64,000 nucleotides of DNA from Escarpia spicata (GCA_963995525.1 OZ023207.1:36315792-36379791); one strand, 5' to 3'; positions 30,301-45,135 are shown, numbered from the stretch's first letter. Translations and numbers: made by a program. Notes: generated from the sequence alone by a model not told the origin.

Positions 30301-31620
30301 CTAAATTTAGATAATGTGTAAGTGGTAACATAATCTAGCACATGTATAAGTGTACTGCTTACAATATCGTACATTGATACGTTTTCTGACGGTTAGTTTT
30401 CGTTTATAGGGGGTAATCAACAATTAAAAACGTCGTTACAACCTAAATTTCAATAATTTGAAAATGGTAACATAATATTGCGCGTGTGTGAGTGTACAGC
30501 TTACAATACAGTACATTTAGACGTTTTCTGACGGTTTGTTTTCGTTTATAGGGGTTATTCAACAATTAAAAACGTCGTTACAACGTAAATTTCAATAATT
30601 TGAAAAAGGTAACATAATATTGCGCGTGTGTGAGTGTACAGCCTACAATACAGTACATTTAGACGTTTTCTGACGGTTAGTTTTCGTTTATAGGGGATAA
30701 TCAACAGTTGAAAACATCGCTAAATGTAAAATTTCGATAATTTGAAAGTGATATCATATAATTTAGCATCTACAAGTTTACAGCTTGCAATAACAGCAAT
30801 ATGGATCCTTTCTGACGGTTAGTTTTCATTGATTGGGGGTAAACAACAATTAAAAACGTTGCGAAATCCTGAATATTGATCAGTTGAAAGTGATGACATA
30901 ATATTTCTTGTGTACAACTGTATATCTTGCAAATACAGTAATATAGATGTTTTTCGACGGTTAGTTTTCTTTTATAGTGGGAAATCAACAGTTAAAAACA
31001 TCGTTACAGGATAAATTTCGATAATTTGATAATGGTAACATAATATTGCGCGTGTGTGAATGTACAGCTTACAATAGCGTATATTTACACGTTTTCTGAC
31101 GGTTAGTTTTCTTTTATAGGGGATATTCAACAATTAAAAACGTCGTTACAACCTAAATTTCAATAATTTGAAAAAGGTAACATAATATTGCGCGTGTGTG
31201 AGTGTACAGCTTACAATACAGTACATTTAGACGTTTTCTGACGGTTAGTTTTCGTTTATAGAGGGTAATCAACAATTAAAAACGTCGTTACAAGCTAAAT
31301 TTAGATAATTTGTAAGTGGTAACATAATCTAGCACATGTATAAGTGTACTGCTTACAATATCGTACATTGATACGTTTTCTGACGGTTAGTTTACTTTTA
31401 TAGTGGGTATTCAACAATTAAAAACGTAGTTACAACCTAAATTTCAATAATTTCAAAAAGTTAACATAATGTTGCGCGTGTGTGAGTGTACAGCTTACAA
31501 TACAGTACATTTAGACGTTTTCTGACGGTTAGTTTTCGTTTATAGGGGGTAATCAACAGTTAAAAACGTCGTTACAGGCTAAATTTCGATAATTTGATAA
31601 TGGTAACATAATATTGCGCT
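27360..31620. repeat. 852-bp (six-monomer) higher-order repeat run
   Basis: B-C dimers at 27362, 28214, 29066, 29918 and 30770 are spaced exactly 852 bp apart, that is six 142-bp monomers. Successive units are nearly identical, including the uncommon AGATAATGTGTAAGTGG monomer in several of them. This is the most regular higher-order array in the window. Shorter runs with the same period occur at 10863-12564, 15547-17248, 23638-25342 and 32048-33752. Confidence 0.9.
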
Positions 31621-33699
31621 TGTGTGAATGTACAGCTTACAATATCGTATATTTACACGTTTTCTGACGGTTTGTTTTCGTTTATAGGGGGTAATCAACA
31701 ATTAAAAACATCGTTACAACCTAAATTTCAATAATTTGAAAATGGTAACATAATATTGCGCGTGTGTGAGTGTACAGCTTACAATACAGTACATTTAGAC
31801 GTTTTCTGACGGTTTGTTTTCGTTTATAGGGGTTATTCAACAATTAAAAACGTCGTTACAACGTAAATTTCAATAATTTGAAAAAGGTAACATAATATTG
31901 CGCGTGTGTGAGTGTACAGCCTACAATACAGTACATTTAGACGTTTTCTGACGGTTAGTTTTCGTTTATAGGGGATAATCAACAGTTAAAAACATCGCTA
32001 AATGTTAAATTTCGATAATTTGAAAGTGATATCATATAATTTAGCATCTACAAGTTTACAGCTTGCAATAACAGCAATATGGATCCTTTCTGACGGTTAG
32101 TTTTCATTGATTGGGGGTAAACAACAATTAAAAACGTTGCGAAATCCTGAATATTGATCAATTGAAAGTGATCACATAATATTTCGTGTGTACAACTGTA
32201 TATCTTACGAATACAGTAATATAGATGTTTTCCGACGGTTAGTTTTCTTTTATAGTGGGAAATCAACAGTTAAAAACGTCGTTACAGGCTAAATTTCGAT
32301 AATTTGATAATGGTAACATAATATTGCGCGTGTTTGAATGTACAGCTTACAATAGCGTATATTTACACGTTTTCTGACGGTTTGTTTTCGTTTATAGGGG
32401 GTAATCAACAATTAAAAACGTCGTTACAAGCTAAATTTATATAATTTGTAAGTGGTAACATAATCTAGCACATGTATAAGTGTACTGCTTACAATATCGT
32501 ACATTGATACGTTTTCTGACGGTTAGTTTTCTTTTATAGGGGGTATTCAACAATTAAAAACGTCGTTACAACCTAAATCTGAATAATTTCAAAAAGTTAA
32601 CATAATATTGCGCGTGTGTGAGTGTACAGCTTACAATACAGTACATTTAGACGTTTTCTGACGGTTAGTTTACGTTTATAGGGGATAATCAACAGTTAAA
32701 AACATCGTTACAAGCTAAATTTAGATAATTTGAAAGTGGTAACATAATCTAGCACATGTATAAGTGTACAGCTTACAATACAGTACATTTATACGTTTTC
32801 TGAACGTTAGTTTTCGTTTATAGGGGATAATCAACAGTTAAAAACATCGCTAAATGTTAAATTTCGATAATTTGAAAGGGATATCATATAATTTAGCATC
32901 TACAAGTTTACAGCTTGCAATAACAGCAATATGGATCCTTTCTGACGGTTAGTTTTCATTGATTGGGGGTAAACAACAATTAAAAACGTTGCGAAATCCT
33001 GAATATTGATCAATTGAAAGTGATCACATAATATTTCGTGTGTACAACTGTATATCTTACGAATACAGTAATATAGATGTTTTCCGACGGTTAGTTTTCT
33101 TTTATAGTGGGAAATCAACAGTTAAAAACGTCGTTACAGGCTAAATTTCTATAATTTGATAATGGTAACATAATATTGCGCGTGTGTTAATGTACAGCTT
33201 ACAATAGCGTATTTTTACACGTTTTCTGACGGTTTGTTTTCGTTTATAGGGGGTAATCAACAATTAAAAACGTCGTTACAAGCTAAATTTAGATAATGTG
33301 TAAGTGGTAACATAATCTAGCACATGTATAAGTGTACTGCTTACAATATCGTACATTGATACGTTTTCTGACGGTTAGTTTTCGTTTATAGGGGGTAATC
33401 AACAATTAAAAACGTCGTTACAACCTAAATTTCAATAATTTGAAAATGGTAACATAATATTGCGCGTGTGTGAGTGTACAGCTTACAATACAGTACATTT
33501 AGACGTTTTCTGACGGTTTGTTTTCGTTTATAGGGGTTATTCAACAATTAAAAACGTCGTTACAACGTAAATTTCAATAATTTGAAAAAGGTAACATAAT
33601 ATTGCGCGTGTGTGAGTGTACAGCCTACAATACAGTACATTTAGACGTTTTCTGACGGTTAGTTTTCGTTTATAGGGGATAATCAACAGTTGAAAACAT

Positions 33700-36600
33700 C
33701 GCTAAATGTAAAATTTCGATAATTTGAAAGTGATATCATATAATTTAGCATCTACAAGTTTACAGCTTGCAATAACAGCAATATGGATCCTTTCTGACGG
33801 TTAGTTTTCATTGATTGGGGGTAAACAACAATTAAAAACGTTGCGAAATCCTGAATATTGATCAGTTGAAAGTGATGACATAATATTTCTTGTGTACAAC
33901 TGTATATCTTGCAAATACAGTAATATAGATGTTTTTCGACGGTTAGTTTTCTTTTATAGTGGGAAATCAACAGTTAAAAACATCGTTACAGGATAAATTT
34001 CGATAATTTGATAATGGTAACATAATATTGCGCGTGTGTGAATGTACAGCTTACAATAGCGTATATTTACACGTTTTCTGACGGTTAGTTTTCTTTTATA
34101 GGGGATATTCAACAATTAAAAACGTCGTTACAACCTAAATTTCAATAATTTGAAAAAGGTAACATAATATTGCGCGTGTGTGAGTGTACAGCTTACAATA
34201 CAGTACATTTAGACGTTTTCTGACGGTTAGTTTTCGTTTATAGAGGGTAATCAACAATTAAAAACGTCGTTACAAGCTAAATTTAGATAATTTGTAAGTG
34301 GTAACATAATCTAGCACATGTATAAGTGTACTGCTTACAATATCGTACATTGATACGTTTTCTGACGGTTAGTTTACTTTTATAGTGGGTATTCAACAAT
34401 TAAAAACGTAGTTACAACCTAAATTTCAATAATTTCAAAAAGTTAACATAATGTTGCGCGTGTGTGAGTGTACAGCTTACAATACAGTACATTTAGACGT
34501 TTTCTGACGGTTAGTTTTCGTTTATAGGGGGTAATCAACAGTTAAAAACGTCGTTACAGGCTAAATTTCGATAATTTGATAATGGTAACATAATATTGCG
34601 CTTGTGTGAATGTACAGCTTACAATATCGTATATTTACACGTTTTCTGACGGTTTGTTTTCGTTTATAGGGGGTAATCAACAATTAAAAACGTCGTTACA
34701 AGCTAAATTTAGATAATTTGTAAGTGGTAACATAATCTAGCACATGTATAAGTGTACTGCTTACAATATCGTACATTGATACGTTTTCTGACGGTTAGTT
34801 TACTTTTATAGGGGGTATTCAACAATTAAAAACGTCGTGTGTACAGCTTACAATACAGTACAATTATACGTTTTCTGACGGTTAGTTTTCGTTTATAGGG
34901 GATAATCAACAGTTTAAAACGTCGTTACAAGCTAAATTTAGATAATTTGAAAGTGGTAACATAATCTAGCACATGTATAAGTGTACTGCTTACAATATCG
35001 TACATTGATACGTTTTCTGACGGTTAGTTTACTTTTATAGGGGGTATTCAACAATTAAAAACGTCGTGTGTACAGCTTACAATACAGTACAATTATACGT
35101 TTTCTGACGGTTAGTTTTCGTTTATAGGGGATAATCAACAGTTTAAAACGTCGTTACAAGCTAAATTTAGATAATTTGAAAGTGGTAACATAATCTAGCA
35201 CATGTATAAGTGTACAGCTTACAATATGGTACGTTTATACGTTTTCTGACGGTTAGTTTTCTTTTATAGGGGGTATTCAACAATTAAAAACGTCGTTACA
35301 ACCTAAATTTCAATAATTTCAAAAAGTTAACATAATATTGCGCGTGTGTGAGTGTACAGCTTACAATACAGTACATTTAGACGTTTTCTGACGGTTAGTT
35401 TTCGTTTATAGGGGGTAATCAACAATTAAAAACGTCGTTACAACCTAAATTTCAATAATTTGAAAATGGTAACATAATATTGCGCGTGTGTGAGTGTACA
35501 GCTTACAATACAGTACATTTAGACGTTTTCTGACGGTTAGTTTACGTTTATAGGGGATAATCAACAGTTAAAAACATCGTTACAAGCTAAATTTAGATAA
35601 TTTGAAAGTGGTAACATAATCTAGCACATGTATAAGTGTACAGCTTACAATACAGTACATTTATACGTTTTCTCAACGTTAGTTTTCGTTTATAGGGGAT
35701 AATCAACAGTTAAAAACATCGCTAAATGTTAAATTTCGATAATTTGAAAGGGATATCATATAATTTAGCATCTACAAGTTTACAGCTTGCAATAACAGCA
35801 ATATGGATCCTTTCTGACGGTTAGTTTTCATTGATTGGGGGTAAACAACAATTAAAAACGTTGCGAAATCCTGAATATTGATCAATTGAAAGTGATCACA
35901 TAATATTTCGTGTGTACAACTGTATATCTTACGAATACAGTAATATAGATGTTTTCCGACGGTTAGTTTTCTTTTATAGTGGGAAATCAACAGTTAAAAA
36001 CGTCGTTACAGGCTAAATTTCTATAATTTGATAATGGTAACATAATATTGCGCGTGTGTTAATGTACAGCTTACAATAGCGTATTTTTACACGTTTTCTG
36101 ACGGTTTGTTTTCGTTTATAGGGGGTAATCAACAATTAAAAACGTCGTTACAAGCTAAATTTAGATAATGTGTAAGTGGTAACATAATCTAGCACATGTA
36201 TAAGTGTACTGCTTACAATATCGTACATTGATACGTTTTCTGACGGTTAGTTTTCTTTTATAGGGGGTAATCAACAATTAAAAACGTCGTTACAACCTAA
36301 ATTTCAATAATTTGAAAATGGTAACATAATATTGCGCGTGTGTGAGTGTACAGCTTACAATACAGTACATTTAGACGTTTTCTGACGGTTTGTTTTCGTT
36401 TATAGGGGTTATTCAACAATTAAAAACGTCGTTACAACGTAAATTTCAATAATTTGAAAAAGGTAACATAATATTGCGCGTGTGTGAGTGTACAGCCTAC
36501 AATACAGTACATTTAGACGTTTTCTGACGGTTAGTTTTCGTTTATAGGGGATAATCAACAGTTGAAAACATCGCTAAATGTAAAATTTCGATAATTTGAA

Positions 36601-38400
36601 AGTGATATCATATAATTTAGCATCTACAAGTTTACAGCTTGCAATAACAGCAATATGGATCCTTTCTGACGGTTAGTTTTCATTGATTGGGGGTAAACAA
36701 CAATTAAAAACGTTGCGAAATCCTGAATATTGATCAGTTGAAAGTGATGACATAATATTTCTTGTGTACAACTGTATATCTTGCAAATACAGTAATATAG
36801 ATGTTTTTCGACGGTTAGTTTTCTTTTATAGTGGGAAATCAACAGTTAAAAACATCGTTACAGGATAAATTTCGATAATTTGATAATGGTAACATAATAT
36901 TGCGCGTGTGTGAATGTACAGCTTACAATAGCGTATATTTACACGTTTTCTGACGGTTAGTTTTCTTTTATAGGGGATATTCAACAATTAAAAACGTCGT
37001 TACAACCTAAATTTCAATAATTTGAAAAAGGTAACATAATATTGCGCGTGTGTGAGTGTACAGCTTACAATACAGTACATTTAGACGTTTTCTGACGGTT
37101 AGTTTTCGTTTATAGAGGGTAATCAACAATTAAAAACGTCGTTACAAGCTAAATTTAGATAATTTGTAAGTGGTAACATAATCTAGCACATGTGTAAGTG
37201 TACTGCTTACAATATCGTACATTGATACGTTTTCTGACGGTTAGTTTACTTTTATAGTGGGTATTCAACAATTAAAAACGTAGTTACAACCTAAATTTCA
37301 ATAATTTCAAAAAGTTAACATAATGTTGCGCGTGTGTGAGTGTACAGCTTACAATACAGTACATTTAGACGTTTTCTGACGGTTAGTTTTCGTTTATAGG
37401 GGGTAATCAACAGTTAAAAACGTCGTTACAGGCTAAATTTCGATAATTTGATAATGGTAACAAAATATTGCGCTTGTGTGAATGTACAGCTTACAATATC
37501 GTATATTTACACGTTTTCTGACGGTTTGTTTTCGTTTATAGGGGGTAATCAACAATTAAAAACGTCGTTACAAGCTAAATTTAGATAATTTGTAAGTGGT
37601 AACATAATCTAGCACATGTATAAGTGTACTGCTTACAATATCGTACATTGATACGTTTTCTGACGGTTAGTTTACTTTTATAGGGGGTATTCAACAATTA
37701 AAAACGTCGTGTGTACAGCTTACAATACAGTACAATTATACGTTTTCTGACGGTTAGTTTTCGTTTATAGGGGATAATCAACAGTTTAAAACGTCGTTAC
37801 AAGCTAAATTTAGATAATTTGAAAGTGGTAACATAATCTAGCACATGTATAAGTGTACTGCTTACAATATCGTACATTGATACGTTTTCTGACGGTTAGT
37901 TTACTTTTATAGGGGGTATTCAACAATTAAAAACGTCGTGTGTACAGCTTACAATACAGTACAATTATACGTTTTCTGACGGTTAGTTTTCGTTTATAGG
38001 GGATAATCAACAGTTTAAAACGTCGTTACAAGCTAAATTTAGATAATTTGAAAGTGGTAACATAATCTAGCACATGTATAAGTGTACAGCTTACAATATG
38101 GTACGTTTATACGTTTTCTGACGGTTAGTTTTCTTTTATAGGGGGTATTCAACAATTAAAAACGTCGTTACAACCTAAATTTCAATAATTTCAAAAAGTT
38201 AACATAATATTGCGCGTGTGTGAGTGTACAGCTTACAATACAGTACATTTAGACGTTTTCTGACGGTTAGTTTTCGTTTATAGGGGGTAATCAACAATTA
38301 AAAACGTCGTTACAACCTAAATTTCAATAATTTGAAAATGGTAACATAATATTGCGCGTGTGTGAGTGTACAGCTTACAATACAGTACATTTAGACGTTT
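33700..38400. repeat. 2872-bp offset duplicated satellite block
   Basis: B-C dimers at 33752 and 35772 reappear at 36624 and 38644, offset 2872 bp. This equals 21 monomers minus two 55-bp deletions. Each copy holds a pair of 87-bp deleted monomers. The 33752-35990 stretch is also a copy of 25342-27580 at an offset of 8410 bp (60 monomers minus 110). Confidence 0.85.
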
Positions 38401-41400
38401 TCTGACGGTTAGTTTTCGTTTATAGGGGATAATCAACAATTAAAAACGTCGTTACAACCTAAATTTCAATAATTTGAAAATGGTAACATAATACTCCGCG
38501 TGTGTGAGTGTACAGCTTACAATACAGTACATTTAGACGTTTTCTGACGGTTAGTTTTCGTTTATAGGGGATAATCAACAGTTAAAAACATCGCTAAATG
38601 TTAAATTTCGATAATTTGAAAGTGATATCATATAATTTAGCATCTACAAGTTTACAGCTTGCAATAACAGCAATATGGATCCTTTCTGACGGTTAGTTTT
38701 AATTGATTGGGGGTAAACAACAATTAAAAACGTTGCGAAATCCTGAATATTGATCAATTGAAAGTGATCACATAATATTTCGTGTGTACAACTGTATATC
38801 TTACGAATACAGTAATATAGATGTTTTCCGACGGTTAGTTTTCTTTTATAGTGGGAAATCAACAGTTAAAAACGTCGTTACAGGCTAAATTTCGATAATT
38901 TGATAATGGTAACATAATATTGCGCGTGTTTGAATGTACACCTTACAATAGCGTATATTTACACGTTTTCTGACGGTTTGTTTTCGTTTATAGGGGGTAA
39001 TCAACAATTAAAAACGTCGTTACAAGCTAAATTTATATAATTTGTAAGTGGTGACATAATCTAGCACATTTATAAGTGTACTGCTTACAATATCGTACAT
39101 TGATACGTTTTCTGACGGTTAGTTTACTTTTATAGTGGGTATTCAACAATTAAAAACGTAGTTACAACCTAAATTTCAATAATTTCAAAAAGTTAACATA
39201 ATGTTGCGCGTGTGTGAGTGTACAGCTTACAATACAGTACATTTAGACGTTTTCTGACGGTTAGTTTTCGTTTATAGGGGGTAATCAACAGTTAAAAACG
39301 TCGTTACAGGCTAAATTTCGATAATTTGATAATGGTAACATAATATTGCGCTTGTGTGAATGTACAGCTTACAATATCGTATATTTACACGTTTTCTGAC
39401 GGTTTGTTTTCGTTTATAGGGGGTAATCAACAATTAAAAACGTCGTTACAAGCTAAATTTAGATAATTTGTAAGTGGTAACATAATCTAGCACATGTATA
39501 AGTGTACTGCTTACAATATCGTACATTGATACGTTTTCTGACGGTTAGTTTACTTTTATAGGGGGTATTCAACAATTAAAAACGTCGTGTGTACAGCTTA
39601 CAATACAGTACAATTATACGTTTTCTGACGGTTAGTTTTCGTTTATAGGGGATAATCAACAGTTTAAAACGTCGTTACAAGCTAAATTTAGATAATTTGA
39701 AAGTGGTAACATAATCTAGCACATGTATAAGTGTACTGCTTACAATATCGTACATTGATACGTTTTCTGACGGTTAGTTTACTTTTATAGGGGGTATTCA
39801 ACAATTAAAAACGTCGTGTGTACAGCTTACAATACAGTACAATTATACGTTTTCTGACGGTTAGTTTTCGTTTATAGGGGATAATCAACAGTTTAAAACG
39901 TCGTTACAAGCTAAATTTAGATAATTTGAAAGTGGTAACATAATCTAGCACATGTATAAGTGTACAGCTTACAATATGGTACGTTTATACGTTTTCTGAC
40001 GGTTAGTTTTCTTTTATAGGGGGTATTCAACAATTAAAAACGTCGTTACAACCTAAATTTCAATAATTTCAAAAAGTTAACATAATATTGCGCGTGTGTG
40101 AGTGTACAGCTTACAATACAGTACATTTAGACGTTTTCTGACGGTTAGTTTTCGTTTATAGGGGGTAATCAACAATTAAAAACGTCGTTACAACCTAAAT
40201 TTCAATAATTTGAAAATGGTAACATAATATTGCGCGTGTGTGAGTGTACAGCTTACAATACAGTACATTTAGACGTTTTCTGACGGTTAGTTTTCGTTTA
40301 TAGGGGATAATCAACAATTAAAAACGTCGTTACAACCTAAATTTCAATAATTTGAAAATGGTAACATAATACTGCGCGTGTGTGAGTGTACAGCTTACAA
40401 TACAGTACATTTAGACGTTTTCTGACGGTTAGTTTTCGTTTATAGGGGATAATCAACAGTTAAAAACATCGCTAAATGTTAAATTTCGATAATTTGAAAG
40501 TGATATCATATAATTTAGCATCTACAAGTTTACAGCTTGCAATAACAGCAATATGGATCCTTTCTGACGGTTAGTTTTAATTGATTGGGGGTAAACAACA
40601 ATTAAAAACGTTGCGAAATCCTGAATATTGATCAATTGAAAGTGATCACATAATATTTCGTGTGTACAACTGTATATCTTACGAATACAGTAATATAGAT
40701 GTTTTCCGACGGTTAGTTTTCTTTTATAGTGGGAAATCAACAGTTAAAAACGTCGTTACAGGCTAAATTTCGATAATTTGATAATGGTAACATAATATTG
40801 CGCGTGTTTGAATGTACAGCTTACAATAGCGTATATTTACACGTTTTCTGACGGTTTGTTTTCGTTTATAGGGGGTAATCAACAATTAAAAACGTCGTTA
40901 CAAGCTAAATTTATATAATTTGTAAGTGGTGACATAATCTAGCACATTTATAAGTGTACTGCTTACAATATCGTACATTGATACGTTTTCTGACGGTTAG
41001 TTTACTTTTATAGGGGGTATTCAACAATTAAAAACGTCGTGTGTACAGCTTACAATACAGTACAATTATACGTTTTCTGACGGTTAGTTTTCGTTTATAG
41101 GGGATAATCAACAGTTTAAAACGTCGTTACAAGCTAAATTTAGATAATTTGAAAGTGGTAACATAATCTAGCACATGTATAAGTGTACAGCTTACAATAT
41201 GGTACGTTTATACGTTTTCTGACGGTTAGTTTTCTTTTATAGGGGGTATTCAACAATTAAAAACGTCGTTACAACCTAAATTTCAATAATTTCAAAAAGT
41301 TAACATAATATTGCGCGTGTGTGAGTGTACAGCTTACAATACAGTACATTTAGACGTTTTCTGACGGTTAGTTTTCGTTTATAGGGGGTAATCAACAATT

Positions 41401-44100
41401 AAAAACGTCGTTACAACCTAAATTTCAATAATTTGAAAATGGTAACATAATATTGCGCGTGTGTGAGTGTACAGCTTACAATACAGTACATTTAGACGTT
41501 TTCTGACGGTTAGTTTTCGTTTATAGGGGATAATCAACAATTAAAAACGTCGTTACAACCTAAATTTCAATAATTTGAAAATGGTAACATAATACTCCGC
41601 GTGTGTGAGTGTACAGCTTACAATACAGTACATTTAGACGTTTTCTGACGGTTAGTTTTCGTTTATAGGGGATAATCAACAGTTAAAAACATCGCTAAAT
41701 GTTAAATTTCGATAATTTGAAAGTGATATCATATAATTTAGCATCTACAAGTTTACAGCTTGCAATAACAGCAATATGGATCCTTTCTGACGGTTAGTTT
41801 TAATTGATTGGGGGTAAACAACAATTAAAAACGTTGCGAAATCCTGAATATTGATCAATTGAAAGTGATCACATAATATTTCGTGTGTACAACTGTATAT
41901 CTTACGAATACAGTAATATAGATGTTTTCCGACGGTTAGTTTTCTTTTATAGTGGGAAATCAACAGTTAAAAACGTCGTTACAGGCTAAATTTCGATAAT
42001 TTGATAATGGTAACATAATATTGCGCGTGTTTGAATGTACAGCTTACAATAGCGTATATTTACACGTTTTCTGACGGTTTGTTTTCGTTTATAGGGGGTA
42101 ATCAACAATTAAAAACGTCGTTACAAGCTAAATTTATATAATTTGTAAGTGGTGACATAATCTAGCACATTTATAAGTGTACTGCTTACAATATCGTACA
42201 TTGATACGTTTTCTGACGGTTAGTTTACTTTTATAGTGGGTATTCAACAATTAAAAACGTAGTTACAACCTAAATTTCAATAATTTCAAAAAGTTAACAT
42301 AATGTTGCGCGTGTGTGAGTGTACAGCTTACAATACAGTACATTTAGACGTTTTCTGACGGTTAGTTTTCGTTTATAGGGGGTAATCAACAGTTAAAAAC
42401 GTCGTTACAGGCTAAATTTCGATAATTTGATAATGGTAACATAATATTGCGCTTGTGTGAATGTACAGCTTACAATATCGTATATTTACACGTTTTCTGA
42501 CGGTTTGTTTTCGTTTATAGGGGGTAATCAACAATTAAAAACGTCGTTACAAGCTAAATTTAGATAATTTGTAAGTGGTAACATAATCTAGCACATGTAT
42601 AAGTGTACTGCTTACAATATCGTACATTGATACGTTTTCTGACGGTTAGTTTACTTTTATAGGGGGTATTCAACAATTAAAAACGTCGTGTGTACAGCTT
42701 ACAATACAGTACAATTATACGTTTTCTGACGGTTAGTTTTCGTTTATAGGGGATAATCAACAGTTTAAAACGTCGTTACAAGCTAAATTTAGATAATTTG
42801 AAAGTGGTAACATAATCTAGCACATGTATAAGTGTACTGCTTACAATATCGTACATTGATACGTTTTCTGACGGTTAGTTTACTTTTATAGGGGGTATTC
42901 AACAATTAAAAACGTCGTGTGTACAGCTTACAATACAGTACAATTATACGTTTTCTGACGGTTAGTTTTCGTTTATAGGGGATAATCAACAGTTTAAAAC
43001 GTCGTTACAAGCTAAATTTAGATAATTTGAAAGTGGTAACATAATCTAGCACATGTATAAGTGTACAGCTTACAATATGGTACGTTTATACGTTTTCTGA
43101 CGGTTAGTTTTCTTTTATAGGGGGTATTCAACAATTAAAAACGTCGTTACAACCTAAATTTCAATAATTTCAAAAAGTTAACATAATATTGCGCGTGTGT
43201 GAGTGTACAGCTTACAATACAGTACATTTAGACGTTTTCTGACGGTTAGTTTTCGTTTATAGGGGGTAATCAACAATTAAAAACGTCGTTACAACCTAAA
43301 TTTCAATAATTTGAAAATGGTAACATAATATTGCGCGTGTGTGAGTGTACAGCTTACAATACAGTACATTTAGACGTTTTCTGACGGTTAGTTTTCGTTT
43401 ATAGGGGATAATCAACAATTAAAAACGTCGTTACAACCTAAATTTCAATAATTTGAAAATGGTAACATAATACTGCGCGTGTGTGAGTGTACAGCTTACA
43501 ATACAGTACATTTAGACGTTTTCTGACGGTTAGTTTTCGTTTATAGGGGATAATCAACAGTTAAAAACATCGCTAAATGTTAAATTTCGATAATTTGAAA
43601 GTGATATCATATAATTTAGCATCTACAAGTTTACAGCTTGCAATAACAGCAATATGGATCCTTTCTGACGGTTAGTTTTCATTGATTGGGGGTAAACAAC
43701 AATTAAAAACGTTGCGAAATCCTGAATATTGATCAATTGAAAGTGATCACATAATATTTCGTGTGTACAACTGTATATCTTACGAATACAGTAATATAGA
43801 TGTTTTCCGACGGTTAGTTTTCTTTTATAGTGGGAAATCAACAGTTAAAAACGTCGTTACAGGCTAAATTTCGATAATTTGATAATGGTAACATAATATT
43901 GCGCGTGTTTGAATGTACAGCTTACAATAGCGTATATTTACACGTTTTCTGACGGTTTGTTTTCGTTTATAGGGGGTAATCAACAATTAAAAACGTCGTT
44001 ACAAGCTAAATTTATATAATTTGTAAGTGGTGACATAATCTAGCACATTTATAAGTGTACTGCTTACAATATCGTACATTGATACGTTTTCTGACGGTTA
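38400..44100. repeat. 3101-bp offset duplicated satellite block
   Basis: B-C dimers at 38644 and 40522 recur at 41745 and 43623, offset 3101 bp (23 monomers minus three 55-bp deletions). Shared private variants include AATACTCCGCGTG (38493 and 41594) and GTGACATAATCTAGCACATTTATAAG in both copies, the latter also repeated inside each copy at an 1878-bp offset. Confidence 0.85.
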
Positions 44101-44994
44101 GTTTTCTTTTATAGGGGGTATTCAACAATTAAAAACGTCGTTACAACCTAAATCTGAATAATTTCAAAAAGTTAACATAATATTGCGCGTGTGTGAGTGT
44201 ACAGCTTACAATACAGTACATTTAGACGTTTTCTGACGGTTAGTTTACGTTTATAGGGGATAATCAACAGTTAAAAACATCGTTACAAGCTAAATTTAGA
44301 TAATTTGAAAGTGGTAACATAATCTAGCACATGTATAAGTGTACAGCTTACAATACAGTACATTTAGACGTTTTCTGACGGTTAGTTTTCGTTTATAGGG
44401 GATAATCAACAGTTAAAAACATCGCTAAATGTTAAATTTCGATAATTTGAAAGGGATATCATATAATTTAGCATCTACAAGTTTACAGCTTGCAATAACA
44501 GCAATATGGATCCTTTCTGACGGTTAGTTTTCATTGATTGGGGGTAAACAACAATTAAAAACGTTGCGAAATCCTGAATATTGATCAATTGAAAGTGATC
44601 ACATAATATTTCGTGTGTACAACTGTATATCTTACGAATACAGTAATATAGATGTTTTCCGACGGTTAGTTTTCTTTTATAGTGGGAAATCAACAGTTAA
44701 AAACGTCGTTACAGGCTAAATTTCTATAATTTGATAATGGTAACATAATATTGCGCGTGTGTTAATGTACAGCTTACAATAGCGTATTTTTACACGTTTT
44801 CTGACGGTTTGTTTTCGTTTATAGGGGGTAATCAACAATTAAAAACGTCGTTACAAGCTAAATTTAGATAATGTGTAAGTGGTAACATAATCTAGCACAT
44901 GTATAAGTGTACTGCTTACAATATCGTACATTGATACGTTTTCTGACGGTTAGTTTTTTCTTTTATAGGGGGTATTCAACAATCAATTAAAAAC

Positions 44995-45000
44995 GTCGTT
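44995..45000. repeat. target site duplication, left copy (GTCGTT)
   Basis: The hexamer GTCGTT belongs to the satellite core AAAAACGTCGTTACAACC. It stands immediately before the AGTAGT terminus of the insert and is repeated immediately after the ACTACT terminus, where the satellite core continues with ACAACC. A 6-bp duplication is typical of Polinton/Maverick integration. Confidence 0.93.
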
Positions 45001-45135
45001 AGTAGTGTATAGGTATGTTTGGAGGGGTATCCACAGCCCTTTTTGAGGAGTTTTGGTTGATAATAGGGAGGTTTCGAAAGCCGCCCCCCTGAGCAAAGTG
45101 CGTAGTCACGTGACCGTATGTATGTATAACGAGAG

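Larger units (their letters stand above)
1..45000. repeat. 142-bp satellite array, left block
   Basis: Head-to-tail monomers, recognisable by the recurring core AAAAACGTCGTTACAA at 142-bp spacing (for example 6, 148, 290). Each monomer also carries a GTGTACAGCTTACAATA-like segment and the block TTTTCTGACGGTTAGTTTTC. A-type monomers fall into subtypes (AACCTAAATTTCAATAATTTG; AAGCTAAATTTAGATAATTTG; AGGCTAAATTTCGATAATTTG). Diverged B and C monomers occur as adjacent pairs starting near 430, 1995, 2990, 4265, 5545, 7675, 9380, 10800, 11650, 12500, 14065, 15485 and onward. The block is AT-rich. No gene, RNA gene or mobile element other than the insert at its right edge is visible in 45 kb. A centromeric or pericentromeric or other heterochromatic location is likely but not shown. 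Confidence 0.97.

Noticed and set aside
1..45000. CRISPR array (regular direct repeats)
   Set aside because: There are no unique spacers. The whole 142-bp monomer repeats, with eukaryotic satellite properties and no cas genes.
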